Counted from the first letter of the stretch, positions 22,575 through 37,095 are shown. The stretch: DNA of 64,000 nucleotides from Escarpia spicata (GCA_963995525.1 OZ023216.1:54831936-54895935); one strand, 5' to 3'. Numbers and translations: made by a program. The notes: generated by a model not told the origin, from the letters alone.

Positions 22575-23412
22575 GTAATGACACAACTGGTCATATCACG
22601 TACAATGCAGAATAAGCCGCCATTGGATCGCAGTGGCGCACACGTCTCCTATGTTCCTTTCAAATAAATGTTTCAGTAAATGTCCGATACATATATATAA
22701 ATATATCAATATTAAAATACGCTATTTCCAAATAGCCAGTATTATTTGCAATCATTTCCACCACTCAAAGCGAACCAGATTGTCTGTTAGATTAAATGAC
22801 CTTTGAACTCTGAAACTGATTGCGTGTATGACCTTGTACACAGATTATATTGTCATTATCTCCATAGCATTTTTCTAAATTCTGTTTTGAAATAGTTTGT
22901 CTTTTTAATTTTTCTGATCAACAAAGTGTGATTTAGCTCTTAATAAGCACTGTATTATTATTATTAAAAGCATAGGACTTTAAATTTAACGTAACTATTA
23001 TGAAATAATAGTTTTCAAAGATAACCAGTCACACCAGTTATAATTACATCTGGTTCCTAAGGGGCTTATCTAGATGAACATTGCTGGGATTAAACAAAAA
23101 TAATATACAGCTGTATATAAAGTTGAAATATATGTGCATCCATCTGAATATGTGTTAATAATTAAATTATTGTTTATTATCAATTAATGACATTTTAGGA
23201 GAAAACCTAAACAAGGAAGTTCAACTTCTAAATATGATATAATTATAAGCTGTTAAAAGACTGTTTTGGAAGTTGATTAATTTAGCTGATGGGAGAAGAT
23301 CATCCATCAGACATATCCAGAGTAAATTATTAGAGCAGTTAGAAAAATATTTAAATAAAATTCTTAGCTCAAATGTTGAATCTTGCTGAAGATCTCGTTT
23401 CATCTTCTGCAG

Positions 23413-23521
23413 AGAGAAGATGGCAGAATTGGCTGAAGAAGAATTTTTCCGTACCAAGACTACAAAAATGTTAGCACGACTCCTGGAGCAGAAATTAGAG
23501 AAACACCTTTTAAAATACTCT
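23413..23521 (+). CDS. Candidate coiled-coil exon
   Basis: The acceptor 'catcttctgcag' and strong donor 'TCT|gtaagt' bound a peptide including 'MAELAEEEFFRTKTTKMLAR' then 'LLEQKLEKHLLKYS', strongly helical. The phase at the first base does not match the preceding exon unless the acceptor is two bases downstream ('gcagag|AG'), so membership of the same gene is uncertain. Confidence 0.4.
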
Positions 23522-23705
23522 GTAAGTGTTTATTTTATGTGTGAATGTGAAGATTTACTGACAGTTGTTGACCTTCTGTTGTACCAAATATTTATTTTAG
23601 AAACCATTCTATAATGGCCAACAAATCGTGTCATAGGACACATGCTCCTCGTGAATTATCATGTCGTAATTAACTGTTACATTTTAAAAACAATTTGTTC
23701 TGTAG

Positions 23706-24045
23706 CAGTAACTAGATAATTCTTGGAAATTCTGATGAGAGTGGTTTTGTGGGTAGTTCCATGGAAAATTGAATTTGTGTTATTTATTATAATAAACGGT
23801 CCACTAAGTTGTGCAATGAAGTTGTTTGGCTGAAAAAGAGTATTATCTTGTTTAAAAAAATTATAAACAAATATTAAAAATACAATTTTTACCAATTGTT
23901 TTACTCTTTATTCAGCCAAACTACTTCATTGCACAATATATGATATTATTTGTTAGAATACATAACAAAAATTAAAATATTAATTAAATTTCAATGGGAC
24001 TATCCACAACACCGCCCCATCAGAATTTCCCAGAATTATTTGATT
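23706..24045. mobile_element. Imperfect long inverted repeat (decayed MITE)
   Basis: Arms at about 23706-23845 and 23905-24045 are diverged reverse complements. The best match is 'tgcaatgaagt.gtttggctga' against 'tcagccaaactacttcattg'. A further partial copy of the right arm is at 24535-24700, sharing 'cacaacaccgccccatcag' and 'tttggtcaagatagga'. Confidence 0.65.
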
Positions 24046-24534
24046 ACCATGGTTACCATTATGCAAATTTATTATGATTTAATATATGGCCTTTGCATAC
24101 ATACTTCAAATTTGGTCAAGATAGGACATGTAGTTTTTAAGATATGACAGTTAATTAAAATATGACATTTAACAAGGACTAACGTTTACAGGCTTGTTCA
24201 TACCAGCTTACCCCACCTTACTCATTTATATAACTGAGTACTTAGCACATCGTACAGGTAGCTAAAGTGAAACACATTGACATCATATCCAAATGAATGT
24301 AGATTCTCATTCACTAATGTCTAACGTGAGGTTGGAAATAAGACGATTGCACTTGTGCAGTTTCTTTCCAGTGCTCCTATTTTATTTTATAACGTGAAGT
24401 TGTCTCTTCCACAACCCATGATCAGCTAATGGCAGTGATTATTAGCAGGAAGTTGAGAAATATACAGCCTGGTCAGAAAATTAATAAAAAATAAATTAAT
24501 TGGCGTGTTGTTTGTGCAATGTGTATACATGTGT

Positions 24535-24700
24535 GTAAAATATTAATTAAATTTCCTTGGGACTATCCACAACACCGCCCCATCAGAATTTCCAAGAATA
24601 ATTTGATTACCATGGTTACCATTATGCAAATTTATTATTATTTAATATTTGGCCTTCTTTGCATACATACTTCAAATTTGGTCAAGATAGGATAGGTAGC
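24535..24700. repeat. Second copy of the right arm of the inverted-repeat element
   Basis: This closely matches 23965-24125 in the same orientation, including 'gattaccatggttaccatta' and 'catacttcaaatttggtcaa'. It ends right before the acidic open segment at 24700. Confidence 0.7.
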
Positions 24701-24948
24701 AGTGCTGCTGGAGACATCTCGACTGAGACATCAGAAAACAACGTGCCGCATCAGAACACCGATGACGAGGACACGGAGTGACCTTCTGAACCACAGACAG
24801 AGTACTCTGCAGACAACGAAAGTCGGTCGGTCACTCGAGACAGGACGAGTGAGTCTGCTACTCCCACAAGTAGACACTATGGTGAAGGGGACCACATCGA
24901 CAAAACCTCTGGTGATGAATCATCGACTGAAGTCTCCTGCAAACAGAT
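24700..24948 (+). pseudogene. Acidic Ser/Thr-rich coding-like segment with one in-frame stop
   Basis: One frame reads a coherent acidic, polar sequence: 'GDISTETSENNVPHQNTDDE' before a TGA at about 24779, then 'PSEPQTEYSADNESRSVTRD' and 'GEGDHIDKTSGDESSTEVS' after it. The frame is continuous across the stop, which suggests a former exon with a single CGA-to-TGA change. No convincing donor is present at its end. It may belong to the coiled-coil gene of 16.6-25.1 kb. Confidence 0.35.
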
Positions 24949-25004
24949 AACCATTACAATAGTAATTACAATAGTAACTCCATGGTGTTGTTTTTACGTT
25001 TTAG

Positions 25005-25093
25005 GTATAAAGAACACAAAACACCTCAACGACTTCTGTTACCACAAACTCTCTCTGCTGAAACAGAAACGCCAAAAGCATGTGTCCTCAGTG
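25005..25093 (+). CDS. Second copy of the duplicated exon
   Basis: This is a copy of the exon at 22494-22574 with the same 'ttttacgttttag' acceptor and 'IKNTKHLNDFCY.KLSLLKQ' peptide. The end differs: 'KRQKHVSSV' before 'gtaatg'. Flanking intron sequence is duplicated too (22440-22830 against 24950-25345). Such copies could be used as alternative exons, but one may be dead. Confidence 0.4.
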
Positions 25094-25345
25094 GTAATGA
25101 CACAACTGGTCATATCACTTAAATGCAGAATAAGCCGCCATTGGATCGCAGTGGCACACATGTCTCCTATGTTCCTTTTAAATATATTTTTCAGTAAACG
25201 TCCGATACATATATAAATATTAAAATACGCTATTTCCAAATAGCCAGTATTATTTGCAATCATTTCCACCACTCAAAGTGAACCAGATTTTCTGTTAGGT
25301 GAAATGACCTTTGAACTCTGAAACTGATTGGGTGTATGACCTTGT

Positions 25346-25939
25346 ATGCAACAAGTAGATTGTTTTTACCATAAGAAAAAGAAAATTACAAAAAAGCAGG
25401 ACATTTACAAAATAACAAGACAATGTGATTGATGAGGAAAAGCCGTATTTTTCCCAGAAAACGGTAATGTTTACATTTTTCATATGTTATGTATATTTGT
25501 TCTATATGACGAGTTGTAGGTGGAATGGAGACCGGGAGTCATGAAGGGAGTACCCTGTGTGGAAGCAAGGGGATGAGACATCGAGAGAGTGCCCGCTGCA
25601 GTGTGTGGATGCACATGGAATGTCTTAAGTGAAAGTGCCCAGCTCTCCCAGGAGCCTCTGTCAAGTCACTGTCCACTTCCCACCTTCCGATATCTAACAT
25701 AATAATAGTATTATTTAACACAATATTTGGGAGATGATTTAACTTATGTTAACTTATATAACTTTTACTACTATTTTTACATCTAAATTATGATAGATTT
25801 GCGTGAACATGTGTGTGCATAAACTTATTTGACATTTTTTATATTGCCTGTGAATCCCCTAAGGAACAATAAATTATTGTCATCGTTATTGTCACAGGGT
25901 TCTCACAAATGTAGCTACAGTGGTGCCCCCTGGTTGTAG
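25346..25939. other. Intronic-looking sequence, no exon recognised
   Basis: AT-rich with short frames. It lies between the duplicated exon and the first rad50-like exon. Confidence 0.4.
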
Positions 25940-26274
25940 GAGGAGGCGCGACTGGCGAAGGTGGAAGACAAAATGGATGCCTTGAGTCAGCAGAAGTCTA
26001 ATCAGTTACTTGACCTTGGCAAGATGGAACAGGATGCGGAAGTAAGTACAGCACTCTGTCAAAAAGTAGTATACATGTCAAACATCTGCCAGCAGTTGTC
26101 AGAATGTTGTTGCGTTAAAAGGAGTCAGGTCTGTTCCTAGCCTTTCGTTTAATAGTTAATATCGTGTTCTTTAGACTACAATAACTAAGGTATACCACCC
26201 ACTAAATTGTGATTAGTAATCCTGTCACAACGTTCACATTTTGGAATGTACGACTCCGGAGCATGTTTAAATAG

Positions 26275-26450
26275 TAAACAAAACGTCCAGTTTAAAAACA
26301 AGCCTTATTGGCAATATAAGCCAAGTTAATTGCAGTACCCTTTGATGTTCGACAATGTCCCATTTTCCCACATTCAACACAGCAGACTTCCTGTTACAAA
26401 TTACTGCACTCGCTAATTCCAGGTAGAGGAACTGACTGACTCCCTTTATG
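26275..26450. repeat. Dispersed repeat, inverted partner of 19720-19910
   Basis: Reverse complement, diverged, of the repeat at 19720-19910. It lies in the intron between the first two rad50-like exons. Confidence 0.65.
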
Positions 26451-28619
26451 TGTAGAGATGAGGTCAAGAGTCTCAAGCAGGGACTGCTCTACACGTACAC
26501 ACCTAATAATTCTAACCTACACTTTTCCTTAAATTTGCACAGATTGGCTACATAGTCCAGTACACTAGCTGTTGCTATGCCTGGCCAGATGCTCATTTGA
26601 AATAAGCCAATCACATTGAAAACAGATGATTCAACCTGTACAATAGACAAAGAAGCAGATGTGACTGTCATTATGTTCAAAGTGGTGTGCATTTGTGCTT
26701 TATGAGATTGTTTAGAAAATTATTCTTGTTGAGTGTTTGTTGGTTGTAATTGAGATAACCTGGGTTACACACTATTATTAAACAAACTACGCATATTATG
26801 TAAACCGTTTGTATGCTTTAATGTCAATGAAGGTGATTGACGGTGAGCTAAATGACTTGAGGGAGTTTCAGACTGTTTAGTTATTTCTTGATGACAAGGA
26901 CTACTTGCTACTGCCCTGACCAGTCGAGTGAGAATTTTCAATATTCTGCGACTCTTACAGAGACACATTCAGCAGACAAAGAAACGGGATGATCTGATAC
27001 GTTCCCTTGCCCAGGAATACCACTTTGAGGGTAAGACCAACTAATTGACTGACATTTCTAATAGGTCATGCCACATCAAATCACCGGATGGTCAAACACA
27101 TTATGTCTTCTGATATCTTCAATTTTTTTTACCAGACAATCCTCAAATACCCAAACAAACAAAACTAAAATGTTTGTTTCCTACTCCTAGTAGCTTCTGA
27201 GATAACATTGTTTTTGTGACCCCAATTATACCCATGTTTGCATTTAAATTACCAGGTACTGATATTATTGTAGATTAAATGATGCTATCCAGTTCTGGGA
27301 ATCACTTGAAAGAATGCTTTGTTGAACGTTAAATAAGTTGTGGTTTATCTGGGTAAGTTGAGGAGGCAAATTTAAGAGAATTTTATATGCAGTCATAATT
27401 AATTATTCATACATTTATTTTAATTAATTCATTAGTAGTGTATTTATTTAATTATTTATTTATATCTTTATACATATATAGTTGATTTTATTTCATAGTA
27501 ATTATTGCATATTTAGCACATTAGTATTTTAAATATGTATAATTATATATGGTTATATGTGTTATTAATGTCGAGCCCACATTTCTCTCTTATCACGTTA
27601 ATAAATAAACGTCATTCATTTGGCCTTTTTTCATCACTATATTGTACTCTGTGTTGTTGCTTGCATAAATGGTTATATGTGTTATTAATTTAATTTCCAT
27701 GACCTTTATACAGCATCCCAGAACATTTATTTGGATGTGGCGCTATATAAAAAAATGTACTATTATGATTATGACTGCTTACAAGGAGATGTTTTCTCCC
27801 GCAGGGTTTGAAGGTAGCCTGGGGGTGGAACGCATCAAGAGACTTGTGTCATTGCTCGATCAACGAGCAAAGACCTGCCTAGAGGACGCCACGGCCACCA
27901 AGGTTAGTTCCATCCTAGCTCACTACTGGAGTTGTTGCATCAGTTTGAAACATTTCAATATTTTTTATATTCTTATTTTGATGCAACTCCCAATGTACAT
28001 TTATTTAGTTAGTTAGTTAACTACCAGTGGTACTTTATATTTTATACAAAATCATTATGTGATATAGTCTTAGATACTCTTTTTTTTATAGTATTTATAT
28101 ATTTATCCTTTAGTATATTAATTTATTACTTGTAAACAGAGTCTAAGTTATTATTATTATTATGAATGGTGGTTTGGTCGTCACTTTGCTACAGTGGCAC
28201 CACCTATCAAGTACAACCGACATTAGTCATCAGTTGATTCCAGTGGTTACTGGCTTTGGAAGCAGTTTTGGATCGCACAAAACTTAAGTTCCATACCATG
28301 TTATTTTTGGAGGAGCGGGACGTGTTAAGCAAATACAAAATTGTGTGTGTGGTGGCTTGGTTATGGCTGTATCATTGGGGAAATAAATTGACACAGTGGC
28401 GCAACCACCCGGGTGGAACAAATCATTGTACTTTGATGCTAACTGTGGGCAGCAGAATTGTGGTTTTGGTGGCTAGGTCATCTCAGTTGAATCTGATAGT
28501 TATTGGCACATGCGGATAGACACACACACTCCCATATACACGCACACATGTGTGTGCATACGCACAGTAATATGCATGTAAATCACACATACATGGATAC
28601 ACTAATACAACACTAAGCA

Positions 28620-30555
<1,936 letters not shown>

Positions 30556-32174
30556 CATCCTGACTGATGCAGTTGAAGTATGAGAGAGAGGAGACGGAGC
30601 TACAGGACCGTATAGATGGGGAGAGGAGCCAGAAAACAGCGCTGGAGACAAGCAAGACGATGAAGAACAACACCCTTGTTAGTACCAGTTGTCCCTTCGC
30701 CTCCCGTAGCTCCCTGGCCATAGTGTAAACACGATGTAACGCATCCACAACAACGGTAGCTGTTCCTGCAACAACAAAAACTCCAAATATCTATATAGGA
30801 ATATTCTTCAGTTATCTGGCAATACTAGATGCCACTTAGCAACTAACCAAGGGCAGATATTATCACCGTTACCGTACTTTGTGTTCAACTTGTTCCTGCT
30901 GACTATTTCATTTTTGCTGTTGCCAATTAAAGCGTTGCATGCAGCTGATGATAATTATTGCTTCCCAGTAAATTGAACATGAGATTAGTGAGTGAGTGAC
31001 ATTATTCAGTAAAAATTATATACATGCAACAAGTACAAAAAACAGTCATATATATGTATAATGTTATAATCAAGGATAACATGAAAGCACACAAAAGTAC
31101 ACTTATTTCCAATGTTGTCCTACAAAATAATTAATAAATATTGATAATAAAAACTGTATTAAATAAAAAAATATATAATAAATAAAACAATATATAGATA
31201 TTCTCAAAGAAGATATGAAAATATAAAAATGTGAGTATTGTAATAAAACATGTAAACTAGTTAGACATTGTAATTATCCTACACACAAGTTGTAGGCCTC
31301 ATCTAAAGTGTGTTTACATAGCATTCCTAAACACAACTGTTGTATCAAGCAGAAACTATTTTTGTTGTAGTTGACCTTGTGACCTTATTTGTTATTTCAT
31401 CTTCAGAAACAGAATGTTGTTGAGATGAGAAACATAAAACAGGAGTTGAATGCAGCCGAAGTATCGGACCAGAAACTGTATGACGTAGTGCGAGAGATAT
31501 GTACCACCGTAAGTAGCTACAAACTCACCTATCAGATATGTGATATGTTTGTTTGTAGTAATAATGAGAATCTCACCAATAAAATATGTGGTATATCAAA
31601 TTCGTTCTATCCTGATTGGCGTACAACCCCTTTTTTAGCAGTGTCTGACGCCGTGACAGTGATCTTTAAAACCAACCCTGACTGTTGAATCCATCATTGT
31701 GATTTTGTTTCTACTAATGTCACACTAGATTCAAAGATCAGTAAAAAAAAAATGAAAACCTCCTAAATGGTCATACTTGACAGTGTTCTAGTGCCCTGTT
31801 ATTCATAAGTGGTGCATTAGTCACTTGCCAGTCACGTCTGCTGAGATGGCTGTACCCAGAAACACAAGAAAATGGGTGCACACCCCTGTACGCTTATTGG
31901 AATGCAAAATTTGATTTTTGCGTTAAGCTTACTGTATACGTAATAGAACGAATATGTATGTGCAGTTTAAATATCTCGGAAACAAAACTAAACACATATA
32001 AACTGAATGCCGATTTCGTGAAAACTTAAATTGTTGAGTTTGTTCATTGGTTTCTGTTTCCAGGAGGACGAACTGAAAAATACCGAGAAGTCAGTTGACC
32101 TTGACACTCTGAGGTCACAGGTCACGACCCAGCAGAAAGAGAAAGAAACTAGACGTCGCAAGGAAGAGGCTTGA

Positions 32175-32658
32175 GTAAGTTCTGTGAAGATTAACTTCTC
32201 TTGTTTATAAAGTTAATCTGTTGTTATGTTACTTGAAGACATTCCAGAAAGAATATCATGTGTATATCTAACTATCTTCTTCTAAATGACATGTCTCTCA
32301 CAGGCATTGACGATCTTGACCCTCTAAACTGCACGGTCGTTTGAAGTTTGAAGCAATTCTGTTGTGCTCCTTCCACACCATGTTAAAGGGAATAAAAACA
32401 AGGCATTAGCTAAAATCCGTTTTCAATGTGTACACAAAGATTAACATTGTATGTAACATTTGACAACATTTAAAAAATACAGAAAAATACGTTTGTAGAC
32501 AAAATTCTATTTTAAACCCGTCTGTGTAGAGATTCCCGCAGAAAGTTGAAATTTAATGAGCTAGGCGATCACGTGGTATCGTGACGTCAAAGATGACTCT
32601 CGGCTTTGTTGACATCTATGCATCGCCATTGTTGTTCTCTCCATTCTCTTGTAACATC
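32175..32658. other. No exon recognised; possible promoter region of the next gene
   Basis: The exon that should follow the rad50-like exon 6 was not found. An acceptor-like 'tctctcacag' at 32304 leads into a frame that stops after a few codons. The 3' part immediately precedes the start codon at 32659. Confidence 0.35.
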
Positions 32659-32844
32659 ATGGCTAGTGGGAGTTTCCCAGAGTTTCAAGTGAAATCATAC
32701 GATTTTGAGCCACTCAGCGGGAACGGTTACAGCGGATGATTCGTCTGATTCCGCTCTTTCCGAGCATTTCAGCGAAGGTAGCGAAGAAGATGATGCGGAG
32801 TCGGACAGTCACAATGTGAATGTTCGCTCAGGCAACACCGACTG
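32659..32844 (+). pseudogene. P2X7-like protein, first exon, frameshifted
   Basis: ATG at 32659 starts 'MASGSFPEFQVKSYDFEPL'. After a one-base shift near 32725 the sequence continues 'DDSSDSALSEHFSEGSEEDD' and 'NVNVRSGNTDW', ending at a good donor 'ACTG|gtaagc'. A Met-led segment, an 'F.FEP' motif, a Ser/acidic tract and a terminal 'GNTDW' are how I remember the start of the invertebrate P2X7-like family, where a zinc-binding 'C.CG.C' part follows in the next exon. That exon was not found. The frameshift makes this copy probably non-functional, unless it is a sequencing error. Confidence 0.45.
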
Positions 32845-35090
32845 GTAAGCTGCAACTTCATTATAATGACACATATGGTGTGAAAACTTCGACAACAACA
32901 CTGATATCGTTTTAGTACGACGTTATATTATAAAATGCGGTGTCAAAGCTGTACAGAGAGTTAGCTAGAGGTTGTAGCTAAGTAGGTCATCGGACGAAGT
33001 AATTGTAAACAGACTTGTCAATGTCAAAGACAAACTTCACAAAGTTACGAACCGTCGAACGTCGTAAGCATGGTTGTCTGGTTTATGCGGATCGAGTTTA
33101 GGACGTTATAGCTACTTACGATATCACCCCTCTGGAGAAAACCCACACTTTTAGATAGGACAGTTGTTCGCGAGATGATCATAATATGATTATGTCATTT
33201 ATGTGGAACAATGATTTGTATTACTCTGAGTCTGACACACAACAGTATAGCTACTATATAATCAAAATAAACTAAAATAAACATTAAAACAACATGCAGA
33301 ACAATTGAATAATTATGGTAATGGGTTATAGCCTGAAGGGTTATGTCCTAGACCTAGGGGTTTAGTGTAACCCTAGGGGTCTTATATGTGAGATGTTACC
33401 AGTGGGTATGTATGTGCCCTACGACTATGTCCATAAAAATCATAAGGACATAGCATTTTTAATCACAGTTTTGTGTGACATATTTATTACAAATTCATCA
33501 AGCAAGTTTTAGAACACAATTTTACTGGGTTGAATCATTACAAATTCATCAAGCAAGTTTCATAACACAGTGTTACTGGGATGAATCATTCCAAATGTTG
33601 GTAACTGTGTAGACCTGGTAACAACCAGACAGCAGCACACAATGTGAATCACCACACAGTGCACAGACAATGGTTATAAGCCAAACAACACCCATGAGAA
33701 TACTTCCCCTGCAGGCAGATGAGAATATGGCTTCTGCAAATACCTGCCCATTGATAAACAAGTTATCTAGTCCATTTTGTTGATTACTTTACCTATGACA
33801 TGCTAATAAATAGCTTAGCTTCACATCTACAGACCAATTATCTTTACAGGGCAACTTCCCATCCCTTTAGGTGATAATTGTAAACATCTTGTCCACCACA
33901 TAAGCTTACCTCCCAATTAGGGAGATTAACCCCAGCATATAAACCTTCATCAACTGTCATTAATTGCAATTGACATAAGACAGGGTTCGCACAATCTTGA
34001 AAAGACCTTGAATTTGAAAGTCTCATGAAAAAGCCTTACATTTTAAAAAAGGCCTTGAAAATTGATCAAATGTCCTGAAAAGCCCTTTAATTTTGCCTCA
34101 ATAAATTTTCCCAAAGCTGGAATCGGAATTACATCAATGTTTATATTTAAAATGTTTTGAAATTCAAAATGCAAGACATGAAAATGAATGAAACATGGAA
34201 GTCAATCTTTCGCCTTATATATATATATATTTATTACAAATTCGGAGTTTCTTCCCGTAACACACTTGGCTATTTCTGTTTTGCTATAATCTCACTAGGT
34301 TGACTGTCGGCTCGCCACTTGCTATTGACCGCCATTTTCATTGACACATTTCGCCAGTTCGATGTGTATTGTGTTTGACTAGGCATGCATGCAGTTGACA
34401 AAGTGACCGCATGGATGAGTTCTATCCATTAGTAGAGGTTCAATGGTTAGCATCTTTGCCATCATTGTTTAGGCAGCCACCCTCGCTATTGCACAATGCC
34501 GTGCAATGAAGGCCTGCCCTGCAGTTCTTTCAATTGCCCTTGCACGTTTCGTGCAGCCACCATGTAGGAGGAGAGCACAAGTCATACTTGCGTCGGCGAG
34601 AGTGGTCCAGAAAGGAAGCCATTGCTTGCTGTGCTCATCCTGTTACCATCCCTATTGACCAAACACAGCGATTGCCTGGTGGCTAGCAGTTGACTGCTTC
34701 CAGATGAAAGAGGCTTGGAATAAGTACCTCTTGATATGTTCGAAGAGGGCAGCCTGGGTGGTTGACGACTGTCACTGGAGAAGAGTCGATGCCTTGCATC
34801 GTTGACAGTTGCAGAACCACATGTCTTGCTGATAAGCAAATCAATTCGCTCAATGCACTGCATGTGAACTGAGTGAAGGACTATGGATCTGCAGTCAGCG
34901 AGATCATCGTCTCTCTAAGGCCTGGTGTACTGTTCCGTGTAGTGCACTACATAAAAGTTGACAATAATGTGTCGTAAGTTGTTATGATATATTCGTGTAA
35001 GGGGGCGACAGGGTAGGGATAGTCCTGCGAGACTTGATAATTAAACATCTACCAGAAAGATGGTAATGAAATGTCTGCAATATGTGAATA
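32845..35090. other. No gene recognised; one hAT-like transposon end at 33981
   Basis: Mostly AT-rich. At 33981 'cagggttcgcacaatcttga' followed by repeated 'ccttgaaa' motifs resembles a widespread hAT-type terminal sequence, but no partner end was found. A direct repeat 'acaaattcatcaagcaagtt' occurs at 33490 and 33540. Confidence 0.4.
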
Positions 35091-35094
35091 TTAT

Positions 35095-35418
35095 ATGTTA
35101 TGTATGTCTGTCTCTCTTCCTCTCCATCATTCTCCATCCCTCCTCTCTCTCCCCTCTCTCCCCTCTCTCCCCTCTCTCCCCCCTCTCTCCCTCTCCTGTT
35201 CTGTCTCTCTCACCCTCTCTCTCTCTCCCTCCCTCTGCCTCCCTCTTCCATCGCTCTTCCTCTCTCTCTGCCTCGCTCTCCCTCTCTCCTTGTCTCCATT
35301 CTCTGTGTCACTCTCTGCCCCTCTCCCTGTCTCTATGGCTGATGTCTGTCTTGAGGGACTGTGACATATATTGTTCCTTGTTGTGACTGCTCAACTGATG
35401 TTTATTTGCTTGTTGTAG
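35095..35418 (+). repeat. CT-rich tract, intron upstream of a cysteine-rich exon
   Basis: It starts 'atgttatgtatgtctgtctc' and runs as a C/T-only stretch to about 35335, then 'atggctgatgtctgt' and 'actcaactgatgtttatttg' before the acceptor at 35418. All of this is copied, diverged, at 55397-55750. The Ser/Leu/Pro frames across it are artefacts. Confidence 0.85.
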
Positions 35419-35520
35419 AATGTGCGGCTGACTGCTCCAAGTGTTCTGTGGCAAACATGTGTGACAATGACTCTTGCAAGTCACCCTTAGTTTATGACAG
35501 TACTTCAAAGACATGTATAG
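35419..35520 (+). CDS. Furin-like cysteine-rich repeat exon 1
   Basis: The acceptor 'cttgttgtag' and donor '|gtatgt' bound 102 bases, phase 1 in and phase 1 out. The peptide starts 'CAADCSKCSVANMCDNDSC' and ends 'YDSTSKTC', with cysteine spacing like furin-type (FU) or growth-factor-receptor repeats. Symmetrical phase-1 exons are typical of shuffled extracellular modules. The protein is probably secreted or membrane-bound, but the gene is not identified. A truncated copy lies at 55751-55807. Confidence 0.55.
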
Positions 35521-35785
35521 GTATGTACTGCATTCTACAGTGTTTGATATTAATACAAGTTCAACTTCAACATTGGTTATTTGTTGTAAGTTGTGCTGGT
35601 GGTGCAACACCACTAGACAAAATGGTGTGTTGAGTTTGCAGTGATGTCCTTCCCTACACGTAAATTAACATGGGGAGTCCAACACAAACAACTGCATTGT
35701 TAGCGGAATAGCACAATGCACTCACAAAATTACAATACTGTGCTGCAAATGCATATTGAAATCTATATCACATATTCTACATTGC

Positions 35786-35925
35786 AGAACAAAGACGAGC
35801 TGTACAGCGGACACATGTAAATGTTATCCGGTTGCCTTGCAGATAAACATGCAGCCTTCTTACTGTATGTCGCAGTGGATCCAAGTGCTGCTGAGACGTC
35901 GCAGTGTTTCTGAGAACCACATACA
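35786..35925 (+). CDS. Possible intermediate cysteine-containing exon
   Basis: After an acceptor-like 'tctacattgcag' a frame reads 'TKTSCTADTCKCYPVALQIN'. The phase differs from the flanking furin-like exons and no clear donor is present, so this is weak. It may be a decayed module. Confidence 0.2.
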
Positions 35926-35960
35926 ATTCTGGGTGTAATATGAAGTTCTTCTGCCTTCAG

Positions 35961-36050
35961 CTTGTGCTGACATCTGTGATTACTGCACCATTGCTGATCA
36001 ATGTACGACATGCTTGTACGGTTATATGTTTGATGGCACTACATGTTCAA
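35961..36050 (+). CDS. Furin-like cysteine-rich repeat exon 2
   Basis: The acceptor 'cttctgccttcag' and donor 'TTCAA|gtaagt' bound 90 bases, phase 1 in and out. The peptide 'CADICDYCTIADQCTTCLYG' continues 'YMFDGTTC' and fits the CxxxCxxC...CxxC..G...C pattern of furin-like repeats. It has the same phase and similar spacing as the exon at 35419, so both probably belong to one gene of tandem modules. Confidence 0.6.
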
Positions 36051-36344
36051 GTAAGTGGATTTACACTGTTGTGTGCAATACGCCGTCTGTATTATTCACG
36101 TCAAAGACAAGTGTAAATATTGCAGTCTGTGTGAGAGCAATAAACAGACAACAACGTTCACACTGTGAATCAGGCAGATGTGTCTAAATATGATATTCTA
36201 CTCCAATGGTTAAATCGTACCAGGATAATTAATTTTAATTTTTGGATACTTGTCTGACATTTTAAACATACCTGACCCTAGAAGTTCTTACAACATGACA
36301 AGGAAAATATATAATTTATACCTGGCAACTTTTTTGTTGAAATC

Positions 36345-36560
36345 CGGGAGATTCCTCAGGGGTTCAGCATGCTTTCCATATATCTCGGATCTTGACATAG
36401 GAAGATTGGGGTGGGTGCTGTTGGAGATTTTTTGGTTCAGCACGTCTCGGCACATCTCCCATGGTGTCGCGCTGTCTCGAAGACGGGGTGTTGTTGGAGA
36501 TTTCGAGAGAAAATTCGGGAGATTGATCAGTATTCCGGGCGACTCCCAGATTTCACGGGA
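36345..36560. repeat. Dispersed minisatellite-like repeat, copy 2
   Basis: Contains 'ctcggatcttgacatagga', 'gtgctgttggagattttttg' and 'tgtcgcgctgtctcg', the same words as copies at 1-240 and 52540-52970. It is flanked by 'atccgggagatt' and 'attcgggagattgatca', which may mark the unit ends. Confidence 0.6.
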
Positions 36561-37095
36561 AAGTTGACAGTTATAATAATTGATTAGCTTAGCTGTATAA
36601 ATCCAAGCAGCATGAGGGAAAACAAATCTTTGCCGCCCGACCTAATATCATGCTGTTAAATTACAGGACTGTTTATTTCTTATTGGTCTGAAGAAATTGT
36701 TTTTGACATCTTCACAGCACAGATCAATGCCTTCTAGTTGTCTTGAATATTCTTGTTCACTGGAATTTGTTTTATTCTCCAATCATTTGCACCTAAATTT
36801 AATGCACATTTTGTACACAAAATAATTTTTTTCGTAATGTTGAACACTGAGAATGGACCCAACTCCAAATGTGTAACACTTGGATCCTGCCCCTTTTAAA
36901 ATGCAGTTCATTTTGAGCTGAGCCCATCCCAAATTCCTGCATCCCACCCGCCTTGATAGATTGTAATAGGCCATTAGTCAGGGGGCTTAATCTTATAATT
37001 GTTCACATCTTTCCACAATCACCATTTTTGGAGCAGCGTTAGATATGGCCGTGACATTTAATTTTTCCATGGGAGCCAAGCTGAGCCCCCTATGT
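36561..37095. other. No gene recognised
   Basis: AT-rich sequence leading to a dispersed repeat that begins near 37105. Confidence 0.4.

Noticed and set aside
32304..32345. Next rad50 exon after exon 6
   Set aside because: An acceptor-like 'tctctcacag' is present, but the following frame meets TAA within eight codons and does not resemble RAD50.
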